Of a DNA stretch of 39,539 nucleotides, positions 31,409-39,539 are shown one piece after another. Every line of letters begins with the position of its first letter. Within the stretch, counting starts at the first letter, position 1. This stretch comes from Gammaproteobacteria bacterium (GTDB taxonomy: Bacteria > Pseudomonadota > Gammaproteobacteria > Steroidobacterales > Steroidobacteraceae): the NCBI GenBank assembly GCA_028293805.1, contig JAQGOC010000023.1:1-39539 (forward strand), read 5' to 3'. The notes under the pieces are model-generated. The model made no database searches, was not told the origin of the DNA, and saw only the letters and a program-made list of their open reading frames with translations. Made by a program: the position numbers and the translations under genes.

Positions 31409-34400
31409 ACGAGTTCCGCAGAGCGTTGGATGAGTATCTCGCCGGCAGGCACGAGATGAAGGCGGTCGAACGCGAGCTCAATCTCAGTCTCGCACGTCAC
31501 CCGCCATTTGCCGCGGCCCACGGTGCCTACGTCGAGGCGCTTTTCCGCGGCGGGCATATCGGCGGGGAAATCTATCTCGCGCTCGTTCAGACGATCCGCA
31601 CGTTCCAACAGTCGCAATTGCCGGGCAGCACGGCAGCCGGCGTGGAGACGGATAAGACGCAGTTGCGGGCGCTTCGCCCGCCGGAAATGGCGCCAGGCGA
31701 TGCTCGCCGCGGCACCGACTCAGACACCGGCCGCGACGCTGCGACAGCCGCTGACGACGCCGACAAAACGAGGTTCCGGGCGCCCCAGCCCTTCGCGTCC
31801 CGGGGCGGCGCGGCTCAGGGCAGTGCGGCTGTGGGCGCGGCGCAGGATGGCGTGAATGAGCACGGCATGGCCGAGGGCGGTTGGGCCCAGGCTGGGCTGG
31901 CCCAAATCGGGCCCGTGCCGACCTGGAGCGATCCGAATGCGCGCGGCGCCATCAAGGGGCGTTTCGTACTCGACAGTGAGCTCGGCAGCGGCAGCCTGGG
32001 TGTCGTCTTCAGGGCCTGCGACTTGCGCAAGGAGGAGGCGCAGGACCGCAGTCCTTACGTAGCCATCAAGATTCTGAACGACACAATCAGGCACGATCCC
32101 GCAGCGCTCCAGGTCTTGCAGAGCGAGGCACGCAAAGCGCAGAGCCTCGCACATCCCAACGTCGTGGCCATCCATAACTTCCATCGTGACGAGACGATCG
32201 CGTTCCTGGTCATGGAGTTACTCGAGGGCGAGAGACTCGACCGGCTCATTCAGCGCGTTGCGGGTCGCGGTCTCGCAACGACGCAGGCGCTGCGTTTCAC
32301 GCGCGACATTTGCGGAGCAATGGCCTACGCGCACGGGCAAGGTGTCGTCCATACGGACTTCAAGCCATCCAACGCCTTCCTCACGCGTGAGGGGGTGGTC
32401 AAGGTGTTCGATTTTGCTATAGCGCGCGCTCGGCGAACGGGTGCAGTCGAGGGCTCGACCACGCCCGCCGTTACGGCGCTCCGGGGGAACTCCCAGTCAG
32501 GCTATGCCAGCTGTGAGTTGCTGCAAGGACTCGAGCCCGATCCGCGGGACGACGTGTACGCCGTCGCGTGTGTCACTTACGAGTTGCTGACCGGAAAGCA
32601 TCCGTTTGACGAAAAGTCCGCTATCCAGGCGCGCGCGGCCCAACTGGTTGCAGCTCCGGCGCCGGGCTTGTCGCGGGGGCAGTGGCGGACCCTGCAGAAA
32701 GGACTGGCGTTCCAGCGAGCACAGCGCCCCGCATCGGCGCTCGAATTCCTGAATGGGATCCGGCCGCCGCAGCGGGCGCCGACTCTGTACCTCGGAATGG
32801 GGGCCGCCGCGGTGGCGGTCGTTGTCATCGCCGCCGTGGTCATTCCCGGTCAGGTGGGCCGGTATCGCGAACAGAGTCGGATCGCGGCACTCGCAACAGG
32901 CAGTGGCGCCCGCATCGAGCCGCTTCTTCCTCTTCTAAGATCGATGCAGCCGACGCAGCGCAACGCCATTCTGGCGAACGAGGACGCTCACGCGGGTTTG
33001 ATTCGGTATTTCGAAGGACAGATCGCAGCAGCCTCCGACGTGACGAAAGGTAAGTACGACTTCCCGCGCTCCGAGGCTCTCGCGGCCGAATTGACTGCGC
33101 TGTTGCCCGACTCGGCCGCGGTCAAGGACCTCAGCGACGCGGTCTTCGGCCGCAAGAACGACGAGATCAAACGCCAAAGCGATCGTTTCGATGCCGACTT
33201 GGCCCGCGGTCTGCTGATCGAGGCGCAGGGACCTGAAAACATCGAGGCGGTGCTCGCAATCGTGCGTCGTATCGATCCCGGTCACCCTCTGTTGCACGAT
33301 CCGCGGTTGCCCATTGCGCATGCCGCGCAGGCACGACTTGCGCTGCAACGCTCGAATCCCGGGCTGGCGCAGGGACTGGTCGATGGGGGACTCAGACTGC
33401 ATCCGGACGATGCCACATTGCGCGATCTGCATGACGAGACCCAACGCGCCGCACGCACACAGCAACTTGTCGGCCGCGTCGCGGAGCTGGAGGGCTCTCT
33501 CGGGGCGCTGCTGGCGGCACGGGCATCACTTACCGACTATGAGGCCAGGCGCCCCGCCATCGCGGAGCTGCGCTCGATCGCCCCGCATAGTGCGGTTCTG
33601 GCGCACGTCCAGGAAGCAGTGCAGCGTGCCATGGAGCGCGAGATCCAGGAATTCGCGAGCCAGCACAAGGGTGATGACGCGCAACAGCTGCTATCGCGAT
33701 ATGCGGATCTCGCCTCGCCGGAGTTCGTCGAGGGCAAACGCCAACAGCTACGACAGACGCCGGACGGTCGCCGAGCGGCAGCAACACAAGGCGCAACGCC
33801 GCAGCGGGACGTAGCCGCCGCCGCAATCGAAGGGCGTATCGACGCCTTGGTCAGGAGCAGGGCCGCCACTGAGATCTGGGATGCCGAGCTCAATCGCGAG
33901 CTGCAGCAGTTGGGCGCCTATCTGCCTCCCGCCGATCCTTATGTGGTGCAAGTGAAGGCGGCGGCGGCGGCCGTCTATCTCGATAATGAGCGGCTGCTGC
34001 GGCGGGAGCAGCGGCTCGCGGAAGCCGGGCGGATGCTGGAGCGTGCGCGCGGGTATGCCCCGCAGTCGGTAGGCGTCACGACGGAAGACAAGCTGCTGGC
34101 GGAGGCGCGCGAGCGACAGAGCTCCGAGGTCAGACTGCATGAGCGCCTTGCGCAGCTCGAAGCGCTCAAGCAGAAACTGATCGATCAGGCGCAGGCCAAC
34201 GAAGTCACGGAGGCGCAGGCGTCGTTGACGGAGTTGCGCGCCAATCTCCCGGCCGACGATGCGTTTATGACGCAAGCCGCTCCGGAAGCGCTGGCGCGCA
34301 GCTATTTGCGGCTGGCCGCGAGCGCGGCCCGGGACGGGCGGTTCGAGAATGCCGTGACTCTCGTGGACCACGCGGCCGAAGTCGCCCCAGGGCTTGCCGA

Positions 34401-35385
34401 GCTCGCGGCCGCCCGGGAACGCTACGTCCGCTACGCTGCCTTCGACCAGAGGATTGCGGCACACGCCCTCACCGATTCCCGGGCCATTCGAGCCGCTCTC
34501 GAGGAGCTTGCGAAACTCGACAAGGAGGGGGCGACCCTGCTGAAGCAGCGCCTCGGTCGGGCGCTTGCCAATCGGGGCCGGCCGGCGCCCGTCACGCCGG
34601 CGCCCGTCACGCCGGCGACGAACCCGGGGGCGGACCTTCCGGCGGCCGGCACGACGGCGGCTTCTGATTCCCCGCTTGCCCTGGAGCGGGACGCGGCCGA
34701 GTCAGCAGCTGCAGGACAGCCGGTTGGCCCGCCGCGGGCAGTGGAAGCGGCGCCGCTCATTCCGGGCGTTGCGTGCAAGGCGGGATTGGCAGGCCTCGGG
34801 CGCCGCAAACAGGGCATTTGTTTCGACGGCTTCGCGGGCGGTCGTGGTCCGGACATGGTGGTCATTGTCGCGCCCCTGGGTGGGCGGGCATTCGCCATGG
34901 GCCGTACCGAAGTCAGCAATGCCGACTATTCTCTTTATTGCCTGCGCAGCGGGCGTTGCAGCCGTACCGCTGGGCTGCCGACTTATCCGGTTACCGCGAT
35001 CTCCCTTGCTGACGCGCAGGCGTATGTGGAATGGCTGTCGCAGGTGACGGGGGCAAGCTATCGCCTACCGGCCGATGCGGAGTGGATGTACGCCATCCGG
35101 GCCCAGCACGGCAAGGCCTATCGAAGCCCCGCCAACTGCGTCAGTGAGTTCGACGATAACCGCGTGCGCAGCTCGACGCTGCACGCAATCCTATCTGGCA
35201 CACCAAACAACTGGGGGTTGTACAACTACACCGGCAATGCTCAGGAGTGGGTTCGTGCCGGCAGCTCGGTTGCGGTGCGAGGCGGCGCGTATGTCGACAA
35301 CGCAAGCCAGTGCAGGACGAGTCGTCCACACTCGGGAAGCGCCGATCCAATCACCGGCTTTCGCTTGTTGCGCGAGTTGAAGTAA
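31405..35385 (+). CDS. ppkA: PpkA-like transmembrane Ser/Thr kinase with C-terminal FGE-sulfatase-type domain
   Basis: A 1326-residue kinase. Residues 1-65 are a helical N-terminal region, and the linker 66-185 has two threonine motifs (DKTQLR, Thr85; DKTRFR, Thr122). The kinase domain (about 187-440) shows glycine loop GSGSLG, Lys222 in VAIK, catalytic Asp318 in HTDFKPSN with Asn323, and Asp336 in a DFA instead of DFG motif. HTD replaces HRD, so it is a non-RD kinase. A membrane helix lies at about 459-480, then a long helical periplasmic part (about 490-1070), then a formylglycine-generating-enzyme/sulfatase-modifying type domain (about 1118-1326: FAMGRTEVSNADYSLYC, YRLPADAEWMYAIRA, GGAYVDN). 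The last is probably a ligand-binding module. Activity is likely despite the DFA variant. Confidence 0.9.
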   Translation: MNEFRRALDEYLAGRHEMKAVERELNLSLARHPPFAAAHGAYVEALFRGGHIGGEIYLALVQTIRTFQQSQLPGSTAAGVETDKTQLRALRPPEMAPGDARRGTDSDTGRDAATAADDADKTRFRAPQPFASRGGAAQGSAAVGAAQDGVNEHGMAEGGWAQAGLAQIGPVPTWSDPNARGAIKGRFVLDSELGSGSLGVVFRACDLRKEEAQDRSPYVAIKILNDTIRHDPAALQVLQSEARKAQSLAHPNVVAIHNFHRDETIAFLVMELLEGERLDRLIQRVAGRGLATTQALRFTRDICGAMAYAHGQGVVHTDFKPSNAFLTREGVVKVFDFAIARARRTGAVEGSTTPAVTALRGNSQSGYASCELLQGLEPDPRDDVYAVACVTYELLTGKHPFDEKSAIQARAAQLVAAPAPGLSRGQWRTLQKGLAFQRAQRPASALEFLNGIRPPQRAPTLYLGMGAAAVAVVVIAAVVIPGQVGRYREQSRIAALATGSGARIEPLLPLLRSMQPTQRNAILANEDAHAGLIRYFEGQIAAASDVTKGKYDFPRSEALAAELTALLPDSAAVKDLSDAVFGRKNDEIKRQSDRFDADLARGLLIEAQGPENIEAVLAIVRRIDPGHPLLHDPRLPIAHAAQARLALQRSNPGLAQGLVDGGLRLHPDDATLRDLHDETQRAARTQQLVGRVAELEGSLGALLAARASLTDYEARRPAIAELRSIAPHSAVLAHVQEAVQRAMEREIQEFASQHKGDDAQQLLSRYADLASPEFVEGKRQQLRQTPDGRRAAATQGATPQRDVAAAAIEGRIDALVRSRAATEIWDAELNRELQQLGAYLPPADPYVVQVKAAAAAVYLDNERLLRREQRLAEAGRMLERARGYAPQSVGVTTEDKLLAEARERQSSEVRLHERLAQLEALKQKLIDQAQANEVTEAQASLTELRANLPADDAFMTQAAPEALARSYLRLAASAARDGRFENAVTLVDHAAEVAPGLAELAAARERYVRYAAFDQRIAAHALTDSRAIRAALEELAKLDKEGATLLKQRLGRALANRGRPAPVTPAPVTPATNPGADLPAAGTTAASDSPLALERDAAESAAAGQPVGPPRAVEAAPLIPGVACKAGLAGLGRRKQGICFDGFAGGRGPDMVVIVAPLGGRAFAMGRTEVSNADYSLYCLRSGRCSRTAGLPTYPVTAISLADAQAYVEWLSQVTGASYRLPADAEWMYAIRAQHGKAYRSPANCVSEFDDNRVRSSTLHAILSGTPNNWGLYNYTGNAQEWVRAGSSVAVRGGAYVDNASQCRTSRPHSGSADPITGFRLLRELK
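34582..34611 (+). repeat. Two 15-bp tandem units in kinase 1 encoding a Pro-rich linker
   Basis: CCGGCGCCCGTCACG occurs twice in tandem (34582-34596, 34597-34611), encoding APVTPAPVTP just before the FGE-type domain. The exact DNA identity suggests a recent slippage duplication in a flexible linker. Confidence 0.8.
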
Positions 35386-35392
35386 GGGACGT

Positions 35393-36184
35393 ATGAGCGA
35401 CGATGTTGCCGGCCGGTTGCGGGCTCTCGCGCAGGACTGTTTCGAAGGCCGTCTGACTCTCCCGGCTTATCGCCGCTTGCGCGCGCCGTTGTTGGATTCG
35501 CTCGTCGCGCATGAAACCGTAACGGATGACGCGGACGTGATTACCCAGCCACGGATGGCTGCGCTGCGGGCCGAGTCTTCCGCGCGGTCGCCTCTGCAAC
35601 AGCGGGTGCGAGGAGGGCGGACCGCGGCGATCGCGGCGATTACCGCAAGCGTCCTGATCAGCCTCATCATTGGCATCTGGCTCACTTGGAATAAATTACC
35701 GTTTGTCAGGACAAGCGGTTGGGAGTCGCCCTCACAGGCGGCGCCCGAAGCACCACGCCCGGACAGTGTGCAAACGCTGGTGCAACCGCTGCTCGAGAGC
35801 ACAGACTGGAGCGACAATCGGCTCGCGGCCGTTAACACGGGCCTGCTCGAGGCGGGACGTGCGCGGGTCGCAGCGGACGCCCGCACCGAATGGTTCGAGC
35901 GCTTTGCGGCCGCCGTCCGCCGACGTCTCAAGGAGGAGCAGGCGCTCGGAGGGGCTTCCTCGCCCGACAAGAGCCCCCTTGCCGCTCTCGCCGTGACGAT
36001 CGGAGTGGATCTGAAATCCCCTGACAGCCCGATTCTGATCGCCGCTCCCATGACCCCGCCACCGGGACCGGCTGCGAGTCCCGGGCCCGCGACCGGCTCC
36101 GGGGCTGCGGTTAGTCGTGCGGCTCCGGCGAGTGTAGAATCCCGCGTACAGGGGCGCCGGCCATTCCAAAAAGACCGGCCATAA
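35393..36184 (+). CDS. Single-pass membrane protein of unknown function between the two kinases
   Basis: A 263-residue protein that I do not recognise. Residues 1-40 (RLRALAQDCFEGRLTLPAYRR) form a short helical module reminiscent of the N-terminal modules of both flanking kinases (which read EYLAGRHEMKAVERELN and AAYGSGELTQSELRN). A basic stretch precedes a membrane helix at about 76-98. The rest would be periplasmic: a helical part (about 120-185) and a Pro/Ala-rich tail. No kinase or phosphatase residues are present. It starts 7 bp after the kinase 1 stop and ends 24 bp before kinase 2. From context it may be a partner or truncated relative of the kinases. Confidence 0.75.
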   Translation: MSDDVAGRLRALAQDCFEGRLTLPAYRRLRAPLLDSLVAHETVTDDADVITQPRMAALRAESSARSPLQQRVRGGRTAAIAAITASVLISLIIGIWLTWNKLPFVRTSGWESPSQAAPEAPRPDSVQTLVQPLLESTDWSDNRLAAVNTGLLEAGRARVAADARTEWFERFAAAVRRRLKEEQALGGASSPDKSPLAALAVTIGVDLKSPDSPILIAAPMTPPPGPAASPGPATGSGAAVSRAAPASVESRVQGRRPFQKDRP

Positions 36185-36208
36185 CGATAAAACGAGACCC
36201 ACGGGACC

Positions 36209-39539
<3,331 letters not shown>

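Overview
The window is one uninterrupted, GC-rich type VI secretion (T6SS) locus. Every gene I can support is on the + strand, with gaps of 0-150 bp or short overlaps. It reads like a Gammaproteobacterium (possibly a Steroidobacter/Nevskia/Xanthomonas-type lineage) or a Betaproteobacterium. That placement is an inference from base composition and gene content; no rRNA or tRNA is present to test it.

Layout. (1) 1-9668, sheath, tube, baseplate and recycling: end of tssB, tssC, hcp, tagJ/impE, tssE (with a ~105-residue insertion), tssF, tssG, clpV. (2) 9723-11372, accessory genes: a TPR-methyltransferase fusion and an unrecognised 92-residue protein with its own candidate promoter. (3) 11459-19296, spike and cargo cassette: vgrG, a DUF6484 protein whose two halves resemble pieces of VgrG, a TIGR02270-type protein, a DUF2169 adaptor, a thiolase-fold pseudoenzyme that has lost its catalytic cysteine, a PAAR-like DUF4150 tip, an AHH-type nuclease effector and an Imm11/DUF1629-type immunity protein. 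(4) 19307-27585, signalling adaptor and membrane complex: FHA protein TagH, lipoprotein TssJ, TssK, TssL (DotU plus OmpA domain), TssM. (5) 27592-39539, post-translational control: TagF fused to a degenerate PP2C domain, a second FHA protein, an intact PppA phosphatase, a 1326-residue PpkA-like kinase ending in an FGE-sulfatase-type domain, a small membrane protein, and a second PpkA-like kinase cut by the window end.

How it works together. Sheath, tube, baseplate and membrane complex form the injection machine. VgrG, the DUF6484 protein and DUF4150 would form the loaded spike, with DUF2169 and the thiolase-like and TIGR02270 proteins as probable loading factors for the nuclease. Firing is probably set by threonine phosphorylation: two kinases, two FHA readers, one phosphatase and a TagF-linked pseudophosphatase. 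A recurring D-x-T-x-[F/L] motif, usually followed by Arg, occurs in disordered parts of TssL, TagH and kinase 1 and in the activation loop of kinase 2. It is the best candidate for the phosphosites that connect them. No tssA is in the window; it may lie upstream of tssB.
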